Shown one piece after another: positions 41,965 through 50,369 of a stretch of DNA of 56,082 nucleotides (the first letter of the stretch is position 1; each line of letters starts with the position of its first letter). This DNA is from Burkholderiales bacterium (lineage in GTDB: Bacteria; Pseudomonadota; Gammaproteobacteria; Burkholderiales; WYBJ01), in contig JADLAC010000021.1 of assembly GCA_020848435.1 (NCBI GenBank), positions 20,001-76,082 of the forward strand. The letters are read 5' to 3'. Position numbers and translations under genes: made by a program. Under the pieces are notes generated by a model. It was not told the DNA's origin, searched no databases, and was given only the letters and a program-made list of their open reading frames with translations.

Positions 41965-43062
41965 TCAATCGAACATCAGCACGGTGCGGGCGACCTCGCC
42001 CGCCTTCATGGCGCGAAACGCATCGTTGATGTCGGAGAGCCGGCCGCGCCGGCTGATCATGGCGTCGAGATCGAGCCGGCCCTGGCGGTAGAACTCGAGG
42101 TAGTTCGGGATATCGGTACGGAACTGGTTCGAGCCCATGCGCGAGGTCTGCACCTTGCACTCGGGACGGATCGCGAGCCACGGGAACTCGATGGTCGCCT
42201 CCGGTGGCAGCACGCCGCAGATCGTGGCGGTGCCGCGCACGGCGAGGCTTTCGATCGCCTGCCGGCACAGCTTCGCGATGCCGACCGCTTCGAACGCATG
42301 GTCCACGCCGAGCCCGCCCGTCAGCGCCCGAATCGCCTTCACCGGATCGTCGCGGCTCGCGTTCACGACATGGGTTGCGCCCATGCCCTTCGCCATGTCC
42401 AGCTTGGAGTCGAACTGATCGACCGCGATGATCTGGCGCGCGCCGCCGATCCGCGCACCTTGGATGATGGACAGGCCCACGCCGCCGCAACCGTACACGG
42501 CCACGCTCTGCCCCGCGCGCATGCCCGAGGAGCGCAAGGCGGCCCCGACGCCCGTCAGCACGCCGCAGCCCACGAGCGCTGCCCGATCGAACGCGATATC
42601 GCGGTCGATTCGAACCAACGAGTTCTCGTGGACGAGCATCTTCTCGGCATAGCTGCCGAGCCCGCCGAACTGGCGCACCAAGCCGCCGTTCTGCGACAGC
42701 CTCGGGGTATCGCTTTCCGCGCGCGTCGCGATGCCGCCGGTACAAAGATTCGGGTGCCCGCTCAGGCACTGCGGGCACATGCCGCAGAAGCCCGACAAGC
42801 AGGCGACCACGTGATCGCCGACCTTGAACGCGGTGACGTCCTGCCCCACCGCTTCCACGACACCCGCGCCTTCGTGGCCGAGCACGAACGGCCGATCGGT
42901 CGGATAGCGGCCCAAGCCTTCGATGACGTGCAGATCGCTGTGGCAGACGCCGGTCGCGATCGTACGCACCACGAGCTCGCGCGCGCGCGGCTGGTCCATC
43001 TCCACCGTTTCGATGGTGAGGGGTTCGTGTACCTTATGAAAAACCGCGGCTTGGACTTGCAT
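41965..43062 (-). CDS. Zinc-dependent alcohol dehydrogenase (MDR family, class III-like)
   Basis: The 365-residue product has the catalytic zinc site (Cys and His in GVCHSDLHVIEG; GHEGAGVVEAVG), the structural zinc cluster C-x2-C-x2-C-x7-C in GFCGMCPQCLSGHPNLC, and the NAD fold VAVYGCGGVGLSIIQGARIGG followed by VDQFDSKL, whose Asp points to NAD rather than NADP. It should oxidise an alcohol to an aldehyde. GGAG lies 9 nt before the ATG. It is followed on the same strand side by no partner, but an SDR gene lies upstream in the same direction (176 bp gap). Confidence 0.92.
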   Translation of the reverse strand: MQVQAAVFHKVHEPLTIETVEMDQPRARELVVRTIATGVCHSDLHVIEGLGRYPTDRPFVLGHEGAGVVEAVGQDVTAFKVGDHVVACLSGFCGMCPQCLSGHPNLCTGGIATRAESDTPRLSQNGGLVRQFGGLGSYAEKMLVHENSLVRIDRDIAFDRAALVGCGVLTGVGAALRSSGMRAGQSVAVYGCGGVGLSIIQGARIGGARQIIAVDQFDSKLDMAKGMGATHVVNASRDDPVKAIRALTGGLGVDHAFEAVGIAKLCRQAIESLAVRGTATICGVLPPEATIEFPWLAIRPECKVQTSRMGSNQFRTDIPNYLEFYRQGRLDLDAMISRRGRLSDINDAFRAMKAGEVARTVLMFD

Positions 43063-43238
43063 GCTCGCTTACTCCGTCTCGATGGCTGCGTCGGTACCGG
43101 CGCCAGCTCGAAGACGGTCGCGGCCGAAGCCGCCGCTGGAGCGCGCTGCATCGGCGCATGGTGATCCTGCGAAGTATCCCTTAGGCTCTCGGCCGCGGTC
43201 AACGCCGATTGCCGGTGCTGCCCGATGGATATGCGCGC

Positions 43239-43982
43239 TCAGATCCGCCCGCAGTCCATGAGCAAGGTCTGGCCGGTGACGCTATCGCTTTGGCAAAACA
43301 GCACCACCTGCTCGGCGACATCGTCCTTGTCGACCGCGCGCCGCAGCAGCGAGACGTCGGGCACCTTGGCGGTGTAGTCGGCCGGCAGATTGGCGGTCAT
43401 GCGCGTGCCTTCCATGAAACCGGGCGCCACGCAGTTCACCGCCACTTCCGGTGCGAGGGCGACGGCCATGCATTGCGTGAGATGGTTCAGCCCGGCCTTC
43501 GATACCGCGTACGCGATGCTGCTGCCGCGCGGGAAGACGCCCGCCCCCGAGGAGATGTTGACGATGCGGCCCTCGCCCTGCGCCTTCATGACCGGCGCCA
43601 CCGCCTTTATGCAGTTGAACGCTCCGGTGAGATTGGTCGCGATGATGTGGTTCCACAGCTCGTGCGTGAGACCGTCGAGATCCGGGTAGTAGATCTTCTT
43701 GTTGAACGCGGCGTCGTTGACCAGGATGTCGATACGGCCGAACCGATCCTGGGTCTGGCGCACCATGCGCTCGACCGCGGACGGGTCGGTGACGTCCGCG
43801 CCCATCGGCTCCGAGCGCACGCCGAGCTCGGTGAGCGCCGCCGCCACCGCTGCGGCCTTGGATGCGGAAGCGGCATAGTTCACGACGATGTCGACGCCGC
43901 GGCGCGCCAGCGCATGGCAGATGCGCTGGCCCAAGCCGCCGCTGCCGCCGGTGACGATAGCTACACGACCTTTCAGGTCCAT
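43239..43982 (-). CDS. Short-chain dehydrogenase/reductase (SDR)
   Basis: The protein of 247 residues is a classical SDR: cofactor motif VTGGSGGLGQRI, NDAAFNKK in the NNAG position, catalytic Ser in NISSGAG and the Tyr-x-x-x-Lys motif AYAVSKAGLNHL (about 150). A C-terminal DVAEQVVLFCQSDSVTGQTLLMDCG is typical of 3-oxoacyl reductase-like members. GAGGAG lies 5 nt before the ATG. It is divergent from Bug copy 10 and co-directional with the alcohol dehydrogenase. Confidence 0.92.
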   Translation of the reverse strand: MDLKGRVAIVTGGSGGLGQRICHALARRGVDIVVNYAASASKAAAVAAALTELGVRSEPMGADVTDPSAVERMVRQTQDRFGRIDILVNDAAFNKKIYYPDLDGLTHELWNHIIATNLTGAFNCIKAVAPVMKAQGEGRIVNISSGAGVFPRGSSIAYAVSKAGLNHLTQCMAVALAPEVAVNCVAPGFMEGTRMTANLPADYTAKVPDVSLLRRAVDKDDVAEQVVLFCQSDSVTGQTLLMDCGRI

Positions 43983-44188
43983 GATTTCTCCTCGCTGATG
44001 GAAAGAACCCGCGAGCGTTCGAGCCGATCGACCCGAATGTCCGCATCATTCGACGCCTTGCTCCTCCAGCGCGCCTCGCCTGATGAAATGGCCGGGCTGG
44101 TCCGCACGCGCCGGCACGTGTTACGCTGGCGCAGCAGTGCCGTATTCGTGCCTTTGTTGATTGTCGCACCGACGACCGGGGGAAATCG

Positions 44189-45160
44189 ATGTCCACGAAC
44201 GAGCTTCTGCGCGCCGCTCTGGCCTTCTTGATCGCAGCCGCGAGCAGCCTCGCATCCCAGGCGGGGGCCGCGTGGCCGGAAAAACCCATCCGTATCGTCA
44301 TCCCCTGGCCGCCCGGCGGCAGCACCGATATCGTGGGGCGGATTCTCGCCGCCGAGCTGACGACCCGGTTCAAGCAACAGGTCATCATCGACAATCGCGC
44401 CGGCGCCGGCAGCATCGTCGGCTTGCAGCTCGCGACCGCCGCCCCGCCCGACGGCTACACCTTCATGATGACATCGACCGCCTACGGCTTTCTCATCGAC
44501 AAGCCGAAGGTACCGGTGGACCTGGTGAATTCGTTTGCCCCGGTCGCGCTGATCGGCTTCGGCGACAGCGCGCTGGTGGTACATCCCTCCTTTCCGGTGA
44601 AGACGGTGAAGGACGTCATCGATCTCGCCAAGCGCCGCCCGGGCGAGATCTTCTACGCGTCCTCGGGTATCGGTGGCTTTCCGCACATGAACACCGAGCT
44701 GTTCAAGCTCAAGACCGGCACCAACCTCGTGCACGTGCCGTTCAAGGGCGGCGGACCGGCGACCGCCGACGTGATCGCGGGCCACACCCAGTTGCAGATC
44801 GGCTCCCTGGTGACCGTGATGTCGCACGTGCAGAGCGGCCGCCTCAAGCTGATCGCGGTAGGCGGCGGCAAGCGCAGCCCCAAGTATCCGGCCATCCCGA
44901 CCATCGCGGAAACGGTTCCCGGTTATGAATCCAGCATCTGGTGGGGCGTGTTCGCACCGCCGAAGACCCCCGCCGACATCATCGCTCGCATGCATGCGGA
45001 AATCACCGAGGTGATCTCCACCCCGGCGTTCCAGAAGCGGCTCGACGAGCAGGGCGGCGCGGTGGTGAAAATGTCGTCGGCCGAATTCGGCAAGCTCATG
45101 CTCGCCGAGCAGGACAAGTGGGTCGAGGTCATCAAGGCCGCCAACATCAAGGCGGAATGA
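44189..45160 (+). CDS. Bug/TctC-family periplasmic solute-binding protein (copy 10)
   Basis: The 323-residue protein has a signal peptide (LLRAALAFLIAAASSLASQA), the signature WPEKPIRIVIPWPPGGSTD (Trp replaces both Tyr and Phe seen in most copies) and LVHVPFKGGGPA. GGGGGAAA lies just upstream of the ATG. It is divergent from the SDR gene, with 206 bp between starts, and converges on the thioesterase gene. Confidence 0.9.
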   Translation: MSTNELLRAALAFLIAAASSLASQAGAAWPEKPIRIVIPWPPGGSTDIVGRILAAELTTRFKQQVIIDNRAGAGSIVGLQLATAAPPDGYTFMMTSTAYGFLIDKPKVPVDLVNSFAPVALIGFGDSALVVHPSFPVKTVKDVIDLAKRRPGEIFYASSGIGGFPHMNTELFKLKTGTNLVHVPFKGGGPATADVIAGHTQLQIGSLVTVMSHVQSGRLKLIAVGGGKRSPKYPAIPTIAETVPGYESSIWWGVFAPPKTPADIIARMHAEITEVISTPAFQKRLDEQGGAVVKMSSAEFGKLMLAEQDKWVEVIKAANIKAE

Positions 45161-45174
45161 AGCAAGCCGAAGCA

Positions 45175-45200
45175 GAGCCGGGACAGCCTCAATCCGGCTC
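45175..45200. terminator. Stem-loop between convergent Bug copy 10 and thioesterase genes
   Basis: GAGCCGG (45175-45181) and CCGGCTC (45194-45200) form a perfect 7-bp stem around a 12-nt loop and cover the thioesterase stop codon. No T-run follows in either direction. Confidence 0.4.
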
Positions 45201-45680
45201 CGAACGCATCGGCAGCGCCATCTGCGTCTGGGTGACGATGGCGATGGTGCGCCCGTCGCTGTTGTGCACGGTCGTCTGCCACACCGAGGTGGTGCGCCCG
45301 ATATGCAGCGGGATCGATAGCCCGGTGATATAGGGTCCGTGCCCGGAGCTGAAGAAGTTGGTTTTCGATTCGAGCGTGCCGCCGCGGTAGCCGGCGGGAC
45401 GATTGAGCCCGGCCCCGATGGCGCCGAGGAGATCGGCGAAGGCCATGATCGCGCCGCCGTTGACGCGGCCGTTGAAGTTCAGATGCCGCGGCATGAGCTT
45501 CATCTGTGCCGTGACCCGATCCGGCTTGAGCCCGGTCAGCGTGAATCCGAGCGACTTCGCCATCCCGCCGCGCAGGATGCGCTGGCAGTTGGCGATGCCC
45601 ACCGCGTCGAGTCCCGCGGTCAATCGGCGCTCGAGCCCGCCGCGTCCCTTGGCGGCGGGCACGGTACTTTTCTTGCTCAT
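45189..45680 (-). CDS. Hotdog-fold thioesterase (PaaI/DUF4442-like)
   Basis: The product of 163 residues has the hotdog core: a long helix preceded by NFNGRVNGGAIMAFADLLGAIGAG (the Asn/Gly-Gly-hotdog helix with catalytic-type Asp), then TLESKTNFFSSG and IGRTTSVWQTTVHNSDGRTIAIVTQTQM. It probably hydrolyses an acyl- or aryl-CoA. GGAG lies 5 nt before the ATG at 45680. It is directly downstream of the SLC13-type transporter gene (62 bp gap), suggesting that the transported acid is handled as its CoA ester. Confidence 0.82.
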   Translation of the reverse strand: MSKKSTVPAAKGRGGLERRLTAGLDAVGIANCQRILRGGMAKSLGFTLTGLKPDRVTAQMKLMPRHLNFNGRVNGGAIMAFADLLGAIGAGLNRPAGYRGGTLESKTNFFSSGHGPYITGLSIPLHIGRTTSVWQTTVHNSDGRTIAIVTQTQMALPMRSEPD

Positions 45681-45704
45681 GTCATCTCCACGTAAACCCA
45701 GCTC

Positions 45705-45726
45705 AGGTCGGACCGGGGTCGGACCG
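45705..45726. repeat. Family B tandem motif (GGTCGGACCG x2)
   Basis: AGGTCGGACCGGGGTCGGAC and the following bases hold two copies of GGTCGGACCG in the gap between the transporter and thioesterase genes. Confidence 0.55.
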
Positions 45727-45742
45727 CGCGTGCGAGCGCGGC

Positions 45743-47188
45743 TCAGCCCGTACGCAATGGCTCGCCGATCGCATTCCAATACGGCAAGGCGACCGCCAGC
45801 ACGACTACGAAGGCGATCAAGGTCATCCAGATGCCGAAGCGAAAGATCTCCGGGGCGCTGAGATAACCGCGTTCGTAGACCGCGAGCGAGGAGGCGCTCT
45901 GCGCCGGATAGTAGAGCACCGCGTCGCCCGCGATCATCACCGCCAGGCCGCAGATCATCGGGTTGACCTGGGTCGCCGTGCCGATCGACATGGCGATCGG
46001 AATGGTGGTGGCGAGAAAGCCCGTGATATTGGGGATGAGCAGGCGCACCGGCACCGAGGCGAGCAGCAAGGTCGCGATGACCAGCACCGGCGCAGCGCGA
46101 AACGAGGGTACCTGCGCCACCACCAGGGCGGCCAGCCAAGCGCTCGCCCCGCTGCTGATGAGTGCCTTGGCAAGCGACAGGGACGATGCCAGCACCAGGA
46201 AATTGGTCCAGCCGATGTCGCGCTCGAACTCGCTCCAGCTGAGCACGCCGATGCGGGGCGTGAGCAGGAGTATCCAGGCGAGCAGCGCGGGCACCGCGGG
46301 ATGGAAGTGGTGCAATGCGTCGGTGAGCCACAGCGCCGAGGCCCCGAGCGTGATCGCCACCGTGCGCCATTCGCGCGCGGACAGCGGCGTGGGCCGATGC
46401 TCCGGCAACGGCGGCAAGCACTTCTCAAAGCCCGTACGGTAGACGTAGTAGATCGTCAACGCGCCGATCGCGAGCAGCGCGAGATAGGGCACGCTCATGA
46501 GCAGCAGCCATTGGCTCCAGTAGATGCCGCCGATGAGCGAGGCCGCGACGACCGGCGTGATGCCTCCGGTGAGCAGCAGCGTGGACGCGAGCCGATTGAT
46601 CGAATTGAGCGCCATCATCACCGCCCGCGCGAGCGGCGCGCGGCGCGGTACCTCGGCCATCTCCAGCGCCTGTTCGTAGACATGGACCAGGATGCCGGTA
46701 CGGGTGGCCGCGGAGGGCAGGATCAGCGTGAGCAGCGGAAACGCCAGCAGCAGCTCCGTATACAGCGAGCGAGCGCTGCCGCCGGAGCGGCGCAGGAAGA
46801 AGCGTGCCACCCGCTCGGCCAAACCCGAGCGGGAAACCGCCAAGCCGATGGTCAGCACGCCGACCAGAAAATACGCGACCGGCTCGGAGAATCCGGCCAG
46901 CGCCTCGGCAAATCCGGGCACGCCGCCCGAAAGCACCAGCGCCAGTATCAGCACCAACGCGGTCACGCCCGCCGGCAGCGCCTCGGTGCACCACAGTCCG
47001 ATCGCCAGCACCGCGACCGCGAGGACCCGCTTGCCCGGCTCCGGCAAATCGGCAGGCGCGGGCATAGCGATCAGAACGAAATAGGTCGCGACCAGCGCGA
47101 GCAGGGCCGAGGTGTTGCCGCGATGCAGCTCGCGCGCCGTCGCGACCTTGGAGCCTTGCTCTCCCCGCACCTGCTCCCTGCCCGTCAT
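45743..47188 (-). CDS. SLC13/DASS-type anion (dicarboxylate/sulfate) transporter
   Basis: A 481-residue protein with about 11-12 membrane segments. It contains the family's first helices with GLWCTEALPAGVTALVLIL, the SAATRTGILVHVYEQALEMA segment in the position of the Ser-Asn-Thr substrate motif, and the second-half counterpart VRLLIPNITGFLATTIPIAMSIG. SLC13 proteins import di- or tricarboxylates or sulfate with sodium. The Ser-Asn-Thr motifs are not canonical, so the substrate is uncertain. It is the only complete membrane transporter in the window and lies among organic-acid genes. Confidence 0.78.
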   Translation of the reverse strand: MTGREQVRGEQGSKVATARELHRGNTSALLALVATYFVLIAMPAPADLPEPGKRVLAVAVLAIGLWCTEALPAGVTALVLILALVLSGGVPGFAEALAGFSEPVAYFLVGVLTIGLAVSRSGLAERVARFFLRRSGGSARSLYTELLLAFPLLTLILPSAATRTGILVHVYEQALEMAEVPRRAPLARAVMMALNSINRLASTLLLTGGITPVVAASLIGGIYWSQWLLLMSVPYLALLAIGALTIYYVYRTGFEKCLPPLPEHRPTPLSAREWRTVAITLGASALWLTDALHHFHPAVPALLAWILLLTPRIGVLSWSEFERDIGWTNFLVLASSLSLAKALISSGASAWLAALVVAQVPSFRAAPVLVIATLLLASVPVRLLIPNITGFLATTIPIAMSIGTATQVNPMICGLAVMIAGDAVLYYPAQSASSLAVYERGYLSAPEIFRFGIWMTLIAFVVVLAVALPYWNAIGEPLRTG

Positions 47189-47265
47189 CGCCCCGTCCTC
47201 CCCGCCCGATGGTACGACACTCTGCGTTACACTGGGCTCATGTCGCGCTGCCGCCTCGCTGCCTC

Positions 47266-47922
47266 ATGATCGATCCGCGGGTCTCGCCGCCGGATGCCGT
47301 CGCGCTCGCAGCGCCACGCGCCCCCGGACTGCTGTTCATCGTCAGCGCACCCTCGGGTGCCGGCAAGACGAGCTTGCTGGCCGCGCTGCGGCAACGCGAT
47401 CCCGGCTTGCGCCTGTCGGTGTCGTACACCACGCGCGCGCCCCGCTGCGGCGAGCGCGACGGCGAGCATTATCACTTCGTGACCCGCGAGCGCTTCGAGC
47501 AGATGCTCGAGCGCGGCGAATTCCTGGAGAGCGCGCTCGTGCACGGCAACTACTACGGCACCGGGGAGCGCTGGGTCCTCGACCAGATGGCGGCAGGCGC
47601 CGATATCGTGCTCGAAATCGATTGGCAGGGCGCCGCCCAGGTGAGACGCCGGCTGCCGGCGAGCATCGGCATATTCGTGCTGCCGCCTTCGTTCGCTGCG
47701 CTGGCAGCGCGCTTGCGCGCGCGGGCGCAAGATGCGCCGGCGGTAATCGAGGCGCGGCTCGAGGCCGCGCGCGAGGAGATCTCGCATGTCGGCGAATTCG
47801 ACTATGCTATCATCAACGACGAATTCGACCGCGCGGTGGATGACCTGTGGGCGGTGGTGCGCGCGGCTCGGCTGCGCACCACGAACCAGTCCGCCACTCT
47901 CGATTGCATCTGTTCCGGCTAG
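47266..47922 (+). CDS. gmk: Guanylate kinase
   Basis: The 218-residue enzyme shows the P-loop [10 protein letters not shown], the GMP-binding block [21 protein letters not shown], and the later [16 protein letters not shown] and [16 protein letters not shown] segments, all diagnostic for guanylate kinase (GMP + ATP to GDP + ADP). The start at 47266 (MIDPRVS) is chosen within a longer open frame; the true start could be slightly different because no strong ribosome site is seen. It leads the conserved gmk - rpoZ - spoT order. Confidence 0.95.
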   Translation: MIDPRVSPPDAVALAAPRAPGLLFIVSAPSGAGKTSLLAALRQRDPGLRLSVSYTTRAPRCGERDGEHYHFVTRERFEQMLERGEFLESALVHGNYYGTGERWVLDQMAAGADIVLEIDWQGAAQVRRRLPASIGIFVLPPSFAALAARLRARAQDAPAVIEARLEAAREEISHVGEFDYAIINDEFDRAVDDLWAVVRAARLRTTNQSATLDCICSG

Positions 47923-47936
47923 AGGCAAGACGCGTC

Positions 47937-48143
47937 ATGGCTCGCATCACCGTAGAAGACTGCATGAAGATCATCCCCAACCGGTTCGAGCTGACGCTCG
48001 CGGCCACCTACCGGGCGCGCCAGCTCACCCAGGGCTCCACGCCCATGGTCGAGGCGAACCGGGACAAGCCCAGCGTGATCTCGCTGCGAGAGCTGGCGCA
48101 GCACAAGTACGGTGCCGAAATTCTGGACAAGCCGCAAACGTAG
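47937..48143 (+). CDS. rpoZ: RNA polymerase omega subunit
   Basis: A 68-residue omega subunit: [20 protein letters not shown], then AATYRARQL and [16 protein letters not shown]. It is 14 bp after gmk, with GAGG in the gap. Omega binds the beta-prime C-terminus, helps enzyme assembly and forms part of a ppGpp site, in keeping with spoT next to it. Confidence 0.97.
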   Translation: MARITVEDCMKIIPNRFELTLAATYRARQLTQGSTPMVEANRDKPSVISLRELAQHKYGAEILDKPQT

Positions 48144-48222
48144 GCGTCGCGTCGCGTTCTCCCGCGAGGTTGAGCATGGCCGGCTCGGCGCGGCGCCGAA
48201 CGCGGCCGACTGAAGGCTCGCC

Positions 48223-50343
48223 ATGCAAGCAGCCGCGACCCTGTTCCAGGAGCTGTCCGGGTATCTGAAACCGGACGACGTCGCGCAGCTCGAATCGGCC
48301 TACCAGTTCTCCGAGCGCGCCCACCAGGGACAGTTTCGCGTCTCGGGCGAGCCGTATATCTCCCATCCGCTGGCCGTCGCCAACATCCTGGCGAAGTGGC
48401 ACCTGGATTCGCAAGCGCTGACGGCCGCGCTGTTGCACGACGTCATGGAAGATACCGCCGTCTCCAAGGCGGACATCTCCAAGCATTTCGGCAAGCCCGT
48501 GGCCGAGCTGGTCGACGGCGTCTCCAAGCTCGACAAGATCGAGTTCCAGACCCACGAAGACGCGCAGGCGGAGAACTTCCGCAAGATGCTGCTCGCGATG
48601 GCGCGCGACGTGCGCGTGATGCTGATCAAGCTCGCCGATCGGCTGCACAACATGCGCACGCTCGAAGGTCTGGCGCAGGACAAGCGCCGGCGCATCGCGC
48701 GCGAGACGCTCGAGATCTATGCCCCGATCGCCAATCGGCTCGGCCTCAACAGCATCTACCAGGAGCTCGAAGACCTGTCGTTTCGCTATCTCTACCCGCG
48801 CCGCTACCAGGTGCTGTCGAAGGCGGTGCGCGCCGCCCGCGGCAACCGGCGCGAGGTCGTGGGCAAGATCCGCGAGGCGATCCAGCGCCGGCTGGCCGAT
48901 GCCGGGGTGGAGGCGACGGTCACCGGGCGCGAGAAGAACCTGTACAGCATCTATAGCAAGATGCACGACAAGCATCTTTCCTTCGCCAACGTCCACGACA
49001 TCTACGGCGTGCGCGTGATCGTGAAGGACGTGGCGACCTGCTATCTCGCCCTGGGCACGCTGCACGGCCTGTACAAGCCCATCCCGGGCAAGTTCAAGGA
49101 CTACATCGCGATCGCGAAGGCGAACGGCTACCAGTCGCTGCATACCACGCTGTTCGGCCCGTTCAGCATGCCGATCGAGGTGCAGATTCGCACCCTCGAC
49201 ATGCACAAGATCGCCGAGGCCGGCGTGGCCTCGCACTGGCTGTACAAGAGCTCCGATGCCTCGCTCTCCGAGCTGCAGAAGAAGACCCACCGCTGGCTGC
49301 AGAGCCTGATCGAAATGCAGTCGGAATCCGGCGACGCGGTCGAATTCCTGGAGCATCTGAAGGTCGACCTGTTCCCGGACGAGGTGTACGTGTTCACGCC
49401 CAAGGGCAGGATCATGACGCTGCCGCGCGGGGCGACCGCGGTGGACTTCGCCTACGCGGTGCACACCGACATCGGCAATCGTTGCGTGGCGGTGAAGATC
49501 AACGACGAGCTGATGCCCCTGCGGACCGAGCTGCGTAACGGCGATCGCATCGAGATCATCACCGCGGCGCACGCGAAGCCCAATCCGACCTGGCTAAATT
49601 ACGTCGTCACGGGCAAGGCGCGCTCGCACATCCGCCATTTCCTGCGCACCATGCGCTTCCAGGAATCGGTCCAGCTCGGCGAGCGCCTGCTCAACCAGGC
49701 ACTGGCGGCGATGCAGACCAACCTGGCGGAGATCGGCGAAGGGCCGTGGGAAAAGATGCTGAAGGAAACCGCGGCCAAGTCCTCGACCGACATCCTCGCC
49801 GACATCGGGCTCGGCAAACGGCTCGCCGTCGTGGTCGCCCGCCAGCTACTCGCGCGCGGGCTCGACGACGGCGAAGCGGTCGAGCTGCGGCCTTCAGGCC
49901 CGGTCGTGATCCGCGGCTCCGAGGGCATGGCCGTGCAGCTCGCCAAGTGCTGCCGGCCGATCCCGGGCGATCCCATCATCGGCATGATCACCAAGGGCCA
50001 CGGCATGATCGTGCATACCCACGACTGCCCCGCGCTCGCCAAGATGCGGCTCGACCCGGACAAGATCCTCGACATCGAATGGTCCCCGGACACCAAGAAG
50101 GTGTTCGACGTCAACATCAAGATCATGGTGGCCAACCAGCGCGGCGTGCTCGCCAAGGTCGCCGCCGAGATCGCCGAGAATGGTTCCAACATCGAAAACG
50201 TCGCGATGGACCCGCAGGACGGCAGTCACTACACCACCATGCACTTCACGCTGGAGGTGATGAACCGCACGCACTTGGCGCGCATCCTGCGCAGCCTGCG
50301 GCGGGTGCCCGAAGTCATGCGCATCGCCCGCGTCAAGGGCTAG
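48223..50343 (+). CDS. spoT: Bifunctional (p)ppGpp synthetase/hydrolase
   Basis: The product of 706 residues has an N-terminal HD hydrolase domain with ALLHDVMEDT (active metal-binding His-Asp), the RelA/SpoT synthetase domain (YSIYSKMHDK through DIYGVRVIVKDVATCYLALG and DYIAIAKANGYQSLHTT), a TGS domain (DEVYVFTPKGRIMTLPRGAT), a conserved-Cys region (AKCCRPIPGDPIIG) and a C-terminal ACT domain (NQRGVLAKVAAEIAENGSNIENV). The intact HD site means it can degrade as well as probably make (p)ppGpp. It lies 79 bp after rpoZ in the standard proteobacterial order and ends 26 bp before the convergent regulator gene. Confidence 0.95.
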   Translation: MQAAATLFQELSGYLKPDDVAQLESAYQFSERAHQGQFRVSGEPYISHPLAVANILAKWHLDSQALTAALLHDVMEDTAVSKADISKHFGKPVAELVDGVSKLDKIEFQTHEDAQAENFRKMLLAMARDVRVMLIKLADRLHNMRTLEGLAQDKRRRIARETLEIYAPIANRLGLNSIYQELEDLSFRYLYPRRYQVLSKAVRAARGNRREVVGKIREAIQRRLADAGVEATVTGREKNLYSIYSKMHDKHLSFANVHDIYGVRVIVKDVATCYLALGTLHGLYKPIPGKFKDYIAIAKANGYQSLHTTLFGPFSMPIEVQIRTLDMHKIAEAGVASHWLYKSSDASLSELQKKTHRWLQSLIEMQSESGDAVEFLEHLKVDLFPDEVYVFTPKGRIMTLPRGATAVDFAYAVHTDIGNRCVAVKINDELMPLRTELRNGDRIEIITAAHAKPNPTWLNYVVTGKARSHIRHFLRTMRFQESVQLGERLLNQALAAMQTNLAEIGEGPWEKMLKETAAKSSTDILADIGLGKRLAVVVARQLLARGLDDGEAVELRPSGPVVIRGSEGMAVQLAKCCRPIPGDPIIGMITKGHGMIVHTHDCPALAKMRLDPDKILDIEWSPDTKKVFDVNIKIMVANQRGVLAKVAAEIAENGSNIENVAMDPQDGSHYTTMHFTLEVMNRTHLARILRSLRRVPEVMRIARVKG

Positions 50344-50369
50344 CCACGCTCATCCGAGGCTGCGTATCG

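Noticed and set aside
48025..49572. A 515-codon frame antisense to spoT
   Set aside because: It is a shadow of the well-conserved SpoT protein, with no recognisable family.
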